NCBI RefSeq assembly: GCF_048544455.1
Contig: NC_133538.1
Coordinates: 24,881,469-24,945,468, forward strand
Source of the DNA: Silene latifolia
Taxonomy: Eukaryota; Streptophyta; Magnoliopsida; Caryophyllales; Caryophyllaceae
Direction of reading: 5' to 3'
Length of the DNA stretch: 64,000 nt
Shown: piece after piece, positions 11,259-22,402 of the stretch
Layout: the number at the start of each line of letters is the position of its first letter
Position numbering within the stretch: position 1 is the first letter of the stretch
Program-made: the position numbers and the translations under genes
The notes under the pieces: generated by a model
Databases searched by the model: none
Seen by the model: only the letters and a program-made list of their open reading frames with translations
Told to the model about the DNA's origin: nothing

Positions 11259-12440
11259 ATGACTACGATATATGATTATCTTCAGCCAAAGGAGCACCAC
11301 CTTCCAAAGGGGCACGTGTTACCTACCCCTACTACCGGTAACTTCGAATTTCGTTCCTCTTATATCGATCTAGTGGAGAAATCAATTTGCTGGTCTACCA
11401 GATGAGGACCCCTTGAAGCATATGGAAATTTTCACAGACTACTTCTGTTCCATACCTATACCAGCTGGGGTAACTCAGGATGAAGTAAAGAGGGTGATGT
11501 TCTTATAATCCTTGAAGGATTCGGCGCGAGATTGGTACCGCTACCTTGATAGGGTAGCAGCTGGAGTCACAGATTGGACATCTCTAGCATTAGCCTTCTA
11601 CAAGAAGTACTTCTCGCTTTCAAAGACTGATGCCTTGAGGAGTAAAATTACAAATTTCCAGCAAGAAGCTGATGAGGGTTTTTGTGAGGCATGGGGACGT
11701 TTCAAAAGTTTGGTCCGAGCTGTCCCTCACCATGGTTTCCAGCAGTGGTATCTTTGCAACTTATTCTACAATGCTTTATATGATGATTACAAGGTCATCC
11801 TGGACGCAGCTGCGAATGGTAGGTTCCAAAACAATACCGGTCAGAATAGAAGTTGGAACACTATTGAGGAGATGGCGGTCCATAGAGCTGAGTTTGGGAG
11901 TTCAGGTGGAATTCACGAAAGCAAAGTGATGAAATGAGTACCGTTGTGACACTCATTACTTCTATTACTGCCCGTCTCGAGAAGCTCGAGGCCACTGAAG
12001 TTTCCAAGGAAAGAGTTGAAACTCCTGTCCATAATCCAGATGAGACCGCGAAGTTGAGAGAAATGGTCCAAACTCTTTTGGTTCAAGTGGCGAATTTTGT
12101 GAAGCCGGGATTGAGTCCTCAAAGAATTTTGTGAAGCAGTTGGAGAATATAGAGGCTAAGCAAGTCGCCAATTCTTCAAGCAAATGTGAAGGGCCAATTG
12201 AAACGATTAATGCCATTAATCTTAGAAGTGGCCTCTCTTATAAAGGTCCCGACAAGCCAAGAGGAGACTCGGGAAATGATGAAGAAGCTAGTTTAATTTC
12301 TGGTGCAAAAATGAGCTCAATTGCAGTATTTACCAGGTCGATCGACCAAGATCTTGTCGATCGATCGATCGAGGCGTCGATGAAAAAGTTTCGATCGAAA
12401 CTATTCATACCAAGCCGCAGGTGGTCGATCGACTAACACC
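11259..12440 (+). pseudogene. Element A gag, broken
   Basis: Likely start ATG at 11,259, about 160 bases after the primer site. A frameshift lies near 11,380 and an in-frame TAA at 11,506-11,508, after which the core runs to 11,937 with motifs ARDWYRYLD and ALAFYKKYF, parallel to B's gag. It continues in other frames at 11,934-12,134 (a helical segment) and 12,131-12,436 (NAINLRSG linker, then decamer-encoded IDR/VDR peptides). No CCHC knuckle is visible. The product would be the particle shell protein. Confidence 0.82.
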
Positions 12441-12541
12441 ATCAGTCGATCGACTGAGACTCCTGACGAAGAAGTTTCTGTCCAGGAACTGTTCACGCCC
12501 AGCCAATTTGGTCGATCGACCACTCCTATCAGTCGATCGAC
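12337..12541. repeat. Decamer cluster inside A gag
   Basis: Motif at 12,337, about 12,356-12,368 (fused copies), a degenerate TCGATCGA near 12,391, then pairs 12,424/12,445 and 12,511/12,532, both offset 21 bp (seven codons). Confidence 0.9.
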
Positions 12542-12578
12542 TAATTCTCCAGTACAGGACGCAATTCCGTCAACTAAT

Positions 12579-15500
12579 TTGCATGATTCTACACTTATTG
12601 ATGATTTGACGGAGGTTTTAAACTTACGGAAGCCGAAGGTTACTGATCCTACGGCCAGTATTGTAGTCCCGTATCCGGAGCGGTTAAAGAACACTAAGCT
12701 GGAGCGCAAGTTTGGTAAGTTTTTGGAGATGGTCCAAAATCTCGAGGTAACGATTCCTTTCACTGATCTAATTACCCAGGTACCCTCTTACGCTAAATTT
12801 ATGAAAGACATTTTAAATCGTAAGAGAAATTTTCGTGATGATGGTAATGTTGCTTTTGTGGAAGAATGCAATGCTCTTTCGCAAATTAATATACCACCCA
12901 AATTAAAGGACCCTGGTAGTTTTTCAATTCCTTGCACTATAGGTAACCACGAAATTGGAAAGGCCCTTTGTGATTTAGGGGCCAGTGTCAGTGTCATGCC
13001 GTACTGCTTACTTTTCTGAAAGGTTAAATATTGGTAGACTCAAGGTGACCGATATTACCGTTCAAATGGCAAATAGATCGACTCTGAGACCTATAGGAGT
13101 TCTAGAGGATGTACCCGTTCGAGTGGGTAAGTTTTTTATCCCTGTCGATTTCGTTGTTTTGGACATTGCAGAGGACAGTCAGATACCTATTATTTTAGGT
13201 AGACCGTTTTTACATACAGCTGGGGTTGTAATTGATGTCAAATGCGGAACCATAACTTTAGAGGTAGGGGATGACACCATTGAGTTCAGTCTTGCTCACA
13301 AGGCGACTGAACCTGCTGATGATGATACGTGTTATTCCATTGATATTGTTGACAGGACTGTTACTTGTAATTGGAGGGAATACTTAGCCAAGGATCCCTT
13401 AGCTGATCTAACCCGTTTAGATGAGTGTACAGGTAATGCAGTGGAGAATGCTGAGGAGCCAGATGCTTTGGTAGCCTCAATGGAGAGCTACGAGCTCAAT
13501 GAGGAAGAAGATGAGATGCTCTTAAGCCTGGCTAACGAGAATTTGGTAAACACTTGCTACACCATTGAAGATGATTCTGTTTATGTTGTAGAGGTAAAGG
13601 TGCCAGAGCGTAAGCCACTTCCTCCTAATCTTAAGTATGTTTTTCTAGATGATACGGAGCAGTACCCAGCTATTGTTAGTGCTAAGCTTAACGATGACCA
13701 AATATGTATGCGCTTTGATGTGTGTGCTTAAGAAAAATAGGAAGGCTCTAGGTTACTCTTTGGATGACATTAAGGGCATCAGCCCTGATGTTTGTATGCA
13801 CAGGATAGAGCAAGAGGAAGGCCACAAGCCTTACAGACAGGGTCAACGCAAGTTGAACCCGAAGATGCAGGAAGTTGTTATGGCTGAGGTGATGAAACTA
13901 CTCGATGCAGGTATTATTTATACAGTTGGCAACTCCATGTGGGTTAGCCCAGTTCAGGTAGTTCCGAAGAAAGGAGGGACTACTGTGGTTAAAAATGAGA
14001 AAAATGAATTAATACCGACACGAGTTGTGACAGAGTAGCGGATGTGCATTGATTATAGACAGTTGAATGCCGCCACCAAGAAAGACCACTTCCCCCTCCC
14101 TTTTGTTGACCAAATGACTGAAACACTTGCTTCTAACAAATTTTTCTGTTTTCTAGACGGATACTCAGGGTTCTTTCAGATCCCTATTCATCCAGATGAT
14201 CAGAGTAAGACCACTTTTACGTGTCCACAGGGTGTCTTTGCATATCGTAGAATGCCTTTTGGATTGTGTAACGCCCCTGCTACCTTTCAGAGGTGCATGA
14301 TGGGGATTTTATATGATTATATAGAGAACATTATGGAGGTATTCATGGATGATTTCTCAGTTTATGGTAATGACTTTGATCGTGTTTTAGCTAATCTCGA
14401 TAAAGTCATGCAGCGTTATATTGATGTTAATCTTGTTTTAAACTGGGAAAAGTGTCAGTTTATGGTCAATGAGGGAGTTGTGTTAGGGCATCTGATTTCT
14501 GATAAAGGTATACATGTTGATAAGGCAAAGGTGCAGGTGATTGAGAAATTACCTCCTCCCGTTAATGTTAAAGGAGTGAGGAGTTTCCTTGGTCACGCTG
14601 GTTTTTATCGGCGTTTCATTAAGGATTTTTCAAAAATTGCTAAACCACTCACGCATTTGCTCCTTAAGGATGCTGTTTTTGAATTTACTTGATGAGTGCC
14701 TTACAGACTTTTAACGAGTTAAAGGAGGCCTAGTTTCTGCGCCAATCATTCAGCCGCCTTTGATTGGGACCTCCCATTCGAGATCATGTGTGATGCCAGC
14801 GATTATGCGGTCAGTACAGTTTTGGGACAGCGGAATAATAAAGCTTTGAATGTCATATACTATGCGAGCCAAACTCTGGATGAGGCTCAAATTAATTATT
14901 TTACCACTGAGAAAGAGTTTCTGGCTGTAGTTTTTGCCTTAGACAAATTTCGGTCTTATTTGTTAGGTTCCAAGGTTATTGTTTATACTGAACATGCAGC
15001 GCTGAAGACTCTCTTTCTTAAGAAGGATGCAAAGCCAAGGCTTTTGAGGTGGATACTCCTTTTGCAGGAGTTTGATTTGGAGATCAAAGATAAGAAGGGA
15101 GCAGAGAATGTGGTAGCTGACCATTTATCTCGTCTGCAGCTGACAGAAAGGGAGGATTCGTTACCTATTAATGATTCTTTTCCTGATGAGAGTCTGTTAG
15201 CTATTACTACTTCAGGGTCTTATCCACTTCCGTGGGTTGCTGATTTTGCTAACTTTGCTGTGACAGGTAAGATACCACCCGAGCTTTCATGGCAGCAGAA
15301 GAAGTGGTTTGCTTATGATGCTAGACAATACTTTTGGGATGATCCTTATGTTTTCAAGGAATGCGCAGACGGTCTCATCAGGAGATGCGTGCCTCAATGG
15401 GAGGTGAAGGATATCCTAGAAGCTTGCCACTCTTCAGCTTATGGTGGTCACCACGGTCCGTCCCGGACTGTAGCTAAGGTACTCCAATCTGGTTTCTATT

Positions 15501-16527
15501 GGCCAACTTTGCATGCAGATAGTCGCAATTTTGTTGCTGAGTGCGATGCTTGTCAAAGATCGGGGAATATTTCCAAGAGACATGAGATGCCACAGGTAGG
15601 CATTCTTGAGGTTGAGATTTTCGATGTCTGGGGCATCGATTATCAAGGACCTTTTCCGAGCAGTCAAGGTAATAAATATATCCTCGTAGGTATAGATTAT
15701 GTGTCCAAATGGGTAGAAGCTATTGCTACTCCCCATTGCGATGCAAAAGCCGTGATTAAACTGTTTAAAAAGATTATTTTCTCTCGTTTTGGTGTCCCTA
15801 GGGTTGTCATTAGCGATGAAGGAATGCATTTTAAAGAGAAACAACTTGGTGCTTTATTGACTAAATTCGGTGTCCAACATCGTAGAGGTTTGGGGTATCA
15901 TCCCCAAACTAGTGGTCAGGTTGAGATTTCTAACAGAGAATTGAAAGAAGTCTTAGCTAAAGTTGTTTCTAAATCATGGAAAGATTGGAGTCTTAAGTTA
16001 GATGATGTCTTATGGGCTTATAGAACCGCGTTTAAGACGCCAATCGGGATGTCACCATACAGATTGATTTATGGTAAGACATGTCATTTGCCTGTTGAGT
16101 TAGAGCGTAAGTCTTGGTGGGCTATATGTGATTTAAATTTGGATCCTAACCTCTCTCGTGAGAAACGCATGACACAGCTGAATGAGTTGGAGGAATTTAG
16201 GCTGCTGGCCTATGATAATGCAAGGATCTACAAAGAGAAAACAAAGCGCTGGCACGACAAGAGAATCATCAAGCGCGAGTTCCATGTTGGCGATAAGGTA
16301 CTTCTTTTTAACGCTCGTATCTGTTTATTTCCTGGTAAGTGAAATCCGGTGGATGCCCTTACACGATTCAAAGAGTCACAAAGTTCGGATCAGTTGAATT
16401 GGAGACCTCTGCTGGAGAAAGGTTCAAAGTTAATGGCCAATATGTGAAGCATTATCACGGATCAGATGAGTTTGTTGGGAAAGTCGAGGTATTGTACTTC
16501 GACCCGTTATCGGATGATGCAAATTGA
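12579..16527 (+). pseudogene. Element A pol: protease, RT, RNase H, integrase, broken
   Basis: Order of domains: pre-protease segment with PYPERL (12,660); protease with CDLGAS (about 12,965) and IPIILGRPF; connection; RT core (14,042-14,692) with the catalytic FMDD at 14,342-14,353; RNase H beginning MCDASDY at 14,786; integrase zinc motif (His pair, then CDACQ), then the DDE residues in [16 protein letters not shown] and [11 protein letters not shown]-terminal region to 16,527. Breaks: frame change near 13,010, frame change near 13,700, TAG at 14,036-14,038 just before MCIDYR, frame loss at 14,690-14,785, stop at 16,340-16,342 with a frame change. The 518-codon RNase H-integrase frame is still open, with all three integrase acidic residues. 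Confidence 0.92.
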
Positions 16528-16566
16528 GGTAAAAAGGTCGTGCGAGACCTCTTAAACCAGCGCTAA

Positions 16567-16582
16567 CCGGGAGGCAACCCGG
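16567..16582 (+). other. Hairpin after pol of element A
   Basis: CCGGG-AGGCAA-CCCGG, a 5-bp GC stem just past the end of integrase. A similar GGGAGGCAACCC element is common after pol in Athila relatives. Its role is not known to me. Confidence 0.6.
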
Positions 16583-16743
16583 CTTGTAAACTTTTGTAAT
16601 TAGGATCTTTACAGTTTTATTTCATTTATTTTGCATTAGGACCTTTAGCTTGTTTCCTTTTGTTTAGCAATTTCTTGGTTTGGAGAATATGCGCCTTTGA
16701 AAAGACACCCTGTGATTTTTGAGCTAAATTGCCAGTGTCTTCA

Positions 16744-16894
16744 GTCGATCGACTGAAAAGGAACAGGTCAGAGGCTACTGTGTACGGAGTTTGGTCGATC
16801 GACTGGGCAATATAGTCGATCGACTAAAGAGAAAAGTCCAGAAGCTGTTTAAAGGGGAGACTGGTCGATCGACCGGGTCAGGTGGTCGATCGAC
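16744..16894. repeat. Decamer cluster between pol and the 3' gene of A
   Basis: GTCGATCGAC at 16,744 (single) and pairs 16,794/16,815 and 16,864/16,885, both offset 21 bp. Confidence 0.92.
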
Positions 16895-17067
16895 CAGTGC
16901 GCGGGATCAGAATGCAACTCATAAGGGAAGTATTCCTTCATTCCTCATTCATTCATTCACTTTCAATAAATCGAAAAATCAAAGGCAAACCCTATTTTCT
17001 CCCCTTTTCTCGCGATTTTCCTGCAAATCCCGTCTCATTCTCGAATTTTCTTGCTTAAATCTTCAAG

Positions 17068-17411
17068 GTATGTCCCTAATCTCTTTTCCATGCTTTATAT
17101 TCGATTTTTACTGAAGTTTCATGCCATATTTCCGAGTATTGTTACATTGAGACGGAAAAATCGATTTGGGGAAAATCGATTTAGGGCTAGTTCTAGTCGA
17201 TTTTTATGCTTTGATTTCTTTTCCTACCCTTTTCCTTTGATTTTCAAGCCTTATTAGCAATTGTAGGATGCTTAAATCAGTTTCCCCCAAATTTTGGAAA
17301 CCCTAATTTCGGTTCCAGCTTCTGAATTTTTGATTTTTTTATTAATCGGGTTTCATGAATTGTTATTGCTAAAGGTTAGGGGAAGCTTATTGCTAATTTG
17401 ATTGTTCGCAG
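17068..17411 (+). other. Candidate intron upstream of the env-position gene
   Basis: A strong donor (CTTCAAG|GTATGT) and a pyrimidine-rich acceptor (TTGTTCGCAG|G) enclose 344 T-rich bases. The acceptor lies nine bases before the ATG at 17,421. The upstream 16,930-17,067 stretch looks like a plant 5' untranslated leader (CATTCATTCATTC, ACCCTATTTTCTCC). Suggests the 3' gene is made from a spliced message. Not tested. Confidence 0.55.
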
Positions 17412-17420
17412 GAAACAACA

Positions 17421-18868
17421 ATGTCAAAAGGAAAGGAGCACATGTTTGAAGGGCAGTCGAGCCAGGGCGATGCCAAGCGGCCGCGGGGTCCGCCACTGAT
17501 GATTGAGGCCACTACGGATACTCTACCTGACTATCCGCAGGTTATTTTTTTCCGACTCTACTCAGCGAGCCAAGTTCGCTCTTTTTGTCACGAGAATGAA
17601 AGTAACAGCCGCCCGGTTTCTTCACAAACCTACTTTAGAGAAATTGGGCTGTTATGAGTCTGTTGTGTCCCTGCTAAATGGGACAGGAATGATGGGTCTT
17701 GTGGACATGGCTGAGTTCACATATTACATTTTGACCCTCGAGTTCTTTTCATCTTATGCTTTTAACTCGGCTTCTTTTGAGGAAAATAAGACTAATGCTT
17801 GCATTTCCTTTCGGCTTTTCAATGTCAACTACTCCCTGACATTAGCCGATTTTGCTGGTTTTCTGGGTCTTTATTTCGAGGGTAAAACCTCGGAAACTTC
17901 TGATATTCACCGAGTCATGTGGTCATGTATTAGTGACTTTTACGGGCCTAAGAGGACGGGCACTTCCGTCCACTTGCCCCCTCTTCGTTATTTTCTACGG
18001 CTAATGGGTAATACCATTTTCGGCCGTAAGGAGTCGAATAATGTGAATACTATTGAACTGTCTATTTTGGCGGGCTATCTGAACATTAACAGTCGGGTAG
18101 CCCGTATATATAACATCGCTTATTTGACTGCCGCTCACTTTCAGACTGTTAGTGAGGGCACTTTGGCCACTATTGCTTGTGGCGGGTTGGTGACGCGTCT
18201 CGCCAACCGTCTTGTTTTACTTTTCCCTCGAGAGGAAGCCCCTATAGACCCTGACCTACGCTTCATGGATCTTGCCTACGCGCGGTCCGTGAAGTGGATC
18301 GATATAAGGAGTCGGTGGAAGATCGATTCTTTCATCTGCGACCCCATCCCTGTCCTAGGCTACCCTCCTATCTTGCCCCTCACCACTGTTTCGGGGGCAG
18401 CTCGCCCGCCCTTGCCTAGTTACAGGCTTTCTATTAGGGCGGGTACTGCTACTGCTAGCACTTCGAGGAGAGCTCGTGCCTCCTCCTCTCAGGCACCCTC
18501 TCCCTCCACTACTGCTCCCACCGGCTTCCCGATCACTTTCCGTCCCCCTCCCCCTACTGTTATCCCTCCGGTCATGGACCAAAGGGGGATGTCACGTGTG
18601 TTGACTGATTTGTGCGGGAGCTTTGACCAAAGACCGACTTGACACGGCCTTGGCTGCACTCCCGGTTTACGAGGAGTACGCCCGGGGAGGGATGCTTCCA
18701 CAGGGTGCCTGGACACAGTCGTCCTTCTTTGTCCCTCCGGTGGGCGGTTACCCTCGGCCTGCCAGGAGGCCTCCTACTACCACTACTACTGCCGCTGCTG
18801 CTGCGGAGGAGGAGAGCGACTCGGGGTCCAGAGAGTCTAGTGATGAAGAGTACGATGGTGGCGATTAG
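17421..18868 (+). pseudogene. Athila ORF (env-position) gene, two frameshifts
   Basis: Starts ATG TCA AAA at 17,421. The frame changes in a run of seven T at about 17,545-17,552, runs from there to 18,642, and changes again near 18,630 to end at 18,868; about 480 codons in all. The central part matches what I know as the ATHILA ORF family found beside pol in Athila elements. The C-terminal third is rich in Pro, Ser, Thr and Ala and ends in an acidic Ser/Glu/Asp tail. No signal peptide or membrane segment is evident, so an envelope role is not supported by the sequence. Function unknown. Confidence 0.75.
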
Positions 18869-18876
18869 ATGCTTGT

Positions 18877-18910
18877 GACCTCCCCTGTTTTTGGCTGGTT
18901 TGGGGAGGTC
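18877..18910 (+). other. A hairpin carrying a purine tract (module 1)
   Basis: Nine-base arms GACCTCCCC (18,877-18,885) and GGGGAGGTC (18,902-18,910). The 3' arm is part of GGTTTGGGGAGGTC. It lies just after the last stop codon and matches B's 5,769-5,802. Confidence 0.7.
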
Positions 18911-19008
18911 GTCTTTTGTGAGTTTCCGAACCTTCTTTATTAGTTTCCTTTTTATTTTATTATGCTTTTATTCTTCCCTATTTCTGCTTTGGTGATTTCT
19001 TTGCTTGA

Positions 19009-19046
19009 GCACAATGAGGGCATTGTGCGTTTTGGTTTGGGGAGGG
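19009..19046 (+). other. A internal hairpin plus purine tract (module 2)
   Basis: Perfect 8-bp stem GCACAATG/CATTGTGC with an AGGG loop (19,009-19,028), followed by GTTTTGGTTTGGGGAGGG. Counterpart of B's 5,626-5,662. Confidence 0.78.
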
Positions 19047-19837
19047 TATTTGCATATGTCTTTTGCATCTGCATTTGTTTTTTATTGCATTTCAGTCACA
19101 TGTTTAGTGCATTTCTATTTGCATTTGTTTTTCCGTTAAAAAAAAAACAACAAAAACAAAGAAAAAATTGAAAAAAAAAATCAAAAAAATCACGTTTATT
19201 TTTGCATATAGTTGAGTCGGATTGGAGTTTATTAATGATGATTTTGCACTATTAGTCAAATATGCCATTCCTTGCCTTTTCACAGCTGCTTAGCGAGAAT
19301 TAAAAGTGATTTCTCAAATTTTGTTATGGAATTCATTTCGGGTAATTAGACTTGACTCATTACTTTTGGCAAACTACTTATACTTTCTGAGATATAGAGC
19401 CTTTAACTGGTGACATTCATGACCGGTTAATTTAGGATTGAGAGTAGTACTCCCTTCATTTCATGTTTTGCACGTGTATGAGTTTTGATTGCTTATTGCC
19501 TATACGCATTGGTGTGTGGTCGGTATTGCATGTTTTGAGAACTATTGCATCTTCCCCTTTCTCATTTTACCCCATTAACTCCACTATAAGCCATATCTGC
19601 CAGTTGCCCTTAACTACATCCCATATTTAGCCTACCATTGTGCCAAGCTAGGGAGTAGTAGAGGAATTTGTCGAATCATAAGCAGTTTTGGTTCGTTTTT
19701 GTAATGTTGGAGTGAGTGTACATGAGAAGTGGAGGAATGGCAGGAGTCAGTCTGAAGTAAAACAAAGGAGAAAATCAGAAAAATGAAAAACAAAGAGGAT
19801 GTTCACCTGGGCAGAGATCACTGGAATGAACAGGGTG

Positions 19838-19868
19838 GTCGATCGACTGCCATCACTGGTCGATCGAC
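19838..19868. repeat. Decamer pair in A 3' region
   Basis: GTCGATCGAC at 19,838 and 19,859, offset 21 bp. Confidence 0.92.
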
Positions 19869-20557
19869 CACAGCTCAGAAGTTGAAAAAAAAAAGAATGA
19901 AAAGAAAAGAACGAAAGAAAAGAATAATAAGAAATTTGAAAACAAAAAAAATAATAATAATTTGGTTGAATTGAGAACATGCCTCATGTGCTTATTTCGT
20001 GAATTGGAGGTGTTTGTTTTGGGATATTGTGTTGCTTAGTCTTTTAAAGGGCATGGTTTATATTTCGAGTTGGAGGAACGGGATACGGTTTCTGATGGTT
20101 TGTTAGGTACTAGCTTGGCTCTTACCTTCACATTTCCATACTTGCTTTGCCCTTTCTTTCCCACTTAGCCTCACATATCCAAATCTTGCAATAGTTCGGC
20201 ATGTAATAGTCCTTGACGGTGGTTATGCGTGTGTACGGTAGCTAGAATCATTATTCATACTAGTCAAGCATACATGAAATAAAGGTCGCAGTCTAGGTGA
20301 GAGTCTGTATTTTCTTCCCTCTCTTTTACATATATTCATACCATTTGCTTTGCTGAGGGAAGAGTGACCCGGGAGAGTCCGAATTTATGAAGTCTTGCAA
20401 AGTCGAACGCCCGATTTAATTCCATGATATGCATAAGTTTGTTCACTTGATTTGAGCTTTGCGGTAGTTGACTATGTGCATTAAACGGTTTGGCATTGAC
20501 TTGTAGCTAGCTCTGAGATATACTCCTTTCCATTAGGTTTTTATATGGGTCATAGTG

Positions 20558-20595
20558 CTTGCTTAGGGACAAGCAAGGTTTGGTTTGGGGAGATT
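20558..20595 (+). other. A terminal polypurine tract with flanking hairpin
   Basis: CTTGCTT/AAGCAAG arms around AGGGAC (20,558-20,577), then GGTTTGGGGAGATT up to the 3' LTR. The stem would be 8 bp but for one A/C mismatch relative to B. Confidence 0.82.
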
Positions 20596-21873
20596 TGATA
20601 CGTGCATATTCTATACACTTTATTTGCAGTTTTGGCACGTATTTCCATGCATAATTGTTAGCTTAAGGCTACTATTTCTCCCGAAACGGTTTACTTTGCA
20701 TTTTCTATGATTTATTGTAGGAATGAGTGGAAGTAGGCTAAATCAAGCCTAAATCGTCCTCCGGAGGCAGCTTTTGGGAAGCTTTGAAGAAGGGAAGCTC
20801 GGATTCAACCACCTCGGGATGCGTGCTTGGAGTAAAGAGCTGATTTGAAGAGAGAAAGAAGCCACTACACGCTCGATCCGATCGATCGACCATGCCGCAT
20901 CGATCGACCGTTGAAGTTGAAATGCAGGTCTACGTTTCAAGTGACCAGTCGATCGACCATGCTGATCAATCGATCAACCAGTCTGCGAGTTGGGATTAAT
21001 TCTTCGTGTTAGACTTTTAAAAGCCCAATTTGTAATTAACTTTTGGCGTAAACTTATCGAGAGAACGCAATGAGACTTTTAGGTTATGCTTTTCATTACT
21101 GAAGAACTTAGTTTTAGATCTAGCTTTGGGAACGGAAAACCCGGATTTCAATTACGTTGTTCATCACTTTAATTAGTAAGTTTTTATGCAAATTCTTTCT
21201 TCCTTAATTTCCTGTTATTTCAATTCTTGTTTTTACCAATTTAATTTCAAAGAATTAAGTTCTTACCTTTTTCCTTAATTTCAATTCAATCATGTCAAAC
21301 TTGTTCTTTGTTATCAATTTTGCAATTGTTTTAGTTTTGATTATGCATAGCTAATTTTATTGATTGGGAATGAGGTGAGCCATGGCATAAATTAGGATTG
21401 TTTTGTTAGTATGAATTCTTCCGTATCGATCTTGTTGTCTTTTGATAAGCCCTTTTACTAGATTGAAAGATTAGTAATTTAAATTATCATTAGATTGGAA
21501 TTTCCTTTGAGCGAAAGCTTTGAGAAATTCTTGGGAACTAGAAGACCGTAAGGTTAATTCGAGCATTGATCGAAAGGCTTGCTCATATTCCCTGAGACCG
21601 TATTATAGGACCTCTCGCTACCTTCTCGACTTTGACCTTAGCCATGGTGAACCGAAATTCCCGATCTTCCTTTTATCTGTTGAGAATTTCATTTCTTGCA
21701 ATTAGTCATTAGAATCAACCAATTTCAAAACTCCCCATTTAATTGTTACTTTTATAGACTGAAATAAGCAAATAGAATTGATCTTGTCTCTCTGTGGTTC
21801 GACCCTTACTATCACTAGCTATAGTTTTAGTTTGGAATTATAAATTTAATTTTGATACAAAACGACGGTATCA
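20596..21873 (+). repeat. 3' LTR of element A
   Basis: A 1,278-bp LTR, TGATACGTGCAT to CGACGGTATCA, nearly the same as 1,354-2,621. Contains decamers at 20,882/20,900 (offset 18, after a 3-bp loss compared with the 5' LTR) and 20,948/20,969. Confidence 0.94.
20882..20978. repeat. Decamer pairs, A 3' LTR
   Basis: Copies at 20,882, 20,900, 20,948 and 20,969. The last has decayed to ATCGATCAAC by transitions. Confidence 0.85.
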
Positions 21874-22329
21874 CACGTTATATTCCTATATAACGTGAAC
21901 CCTATGTTTTAGAAGAGATCATCAGGTTATGTTTAGGGATCGAATTAATTAGGGTTCAATACACAGTAGTTGAATTTTGGATTATGTAATTAGTTTAGAT
22001 TAGTTTTCATCAATAAAGTTTTCTTTTCGCATTGGGTTTTGGTCTTTCCTCTTCAATTCTTCTTTACGGTATTCCTCTGTTCCTTTGTTCAATTTCGTTG
22101 CTTTAATTCTTCCGTAGTTTAAAATTGCTAGTTTAGATTTCCCAAAGCCAAATCCTCGTTTCATGTTAGTTATTTATTTAGTTAATTCAATTATGAATTC
22201 AATTGCTTTATTTGTTAATTTTTTTGTTGTTATTATCACCATCATGAGTAGCTAAATCCTATGTGCTAAGATGTAGGGGATTTGTAGGTTAGACGGTTTC
22301 GACAATAGGTAACCTGTTATCGGGCTCAG

Positions 22330-22402
22330 GTCGATCGACTGACTTCGTTGGTCGATCGACTGGGTCCGTAGGTAGATCGACCGCCCTGCATGGTTGATCG
22401 AC
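22330..22402. repeat. Four-copy decamer array, 21-bp period, LTR C
   Basis: Copies start at 22,330, 22,351, 22,372 and 22,393. The first two are perfect and the others have one change each. Spacers are 11 bp and unrelated in sequence. Confidence 0.93.

Larger units (their letters stand above)
18911..20557 (+). other. A 3' non-coding region
   Basis: No credible gene. Contains hairpin module 2, A-rich runs at 19,140-19,190 and 19,880-19,960, and one decamer pair. It corresponds to B's 4,166-5,770 region. Confidence 0.7.
1354..21873 (+). mobile_element. Element A: Athila-type Ty3/gypsy retrotransposon, interrupted by B
   Basis: Complete element with both LTRs, a tRNA-Asp-type primer site, gag, protease, RT, RNase H, integrase, an extra gene in the env position and a 3' purine tract. 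About 12.07 kb once B (2,622-11,066) and one duplicated ACGGT are removed, within the usual Athila range. The flanks are CACGC (1,349-1,353) and CACGT (21,874-21,878), a 5-bp target duplication with one change. The internal reading frames carry several stops and frameshifts, so the copy is dead. Order of events: C inserted first, then A, then B. Confidence 0.93.

Noticed and set aside
15434-15844. 136-codon minus-strand frame
   Set aside because: Antisense of the integrase core of element A.
1242-22402. Repeated GTCGATCGAC as a CRISPR-like array
   Set aside because: The repeat is a 10-bp palindrome with 11-bp spacers spread over elements in a plant genome, with no cas genes.
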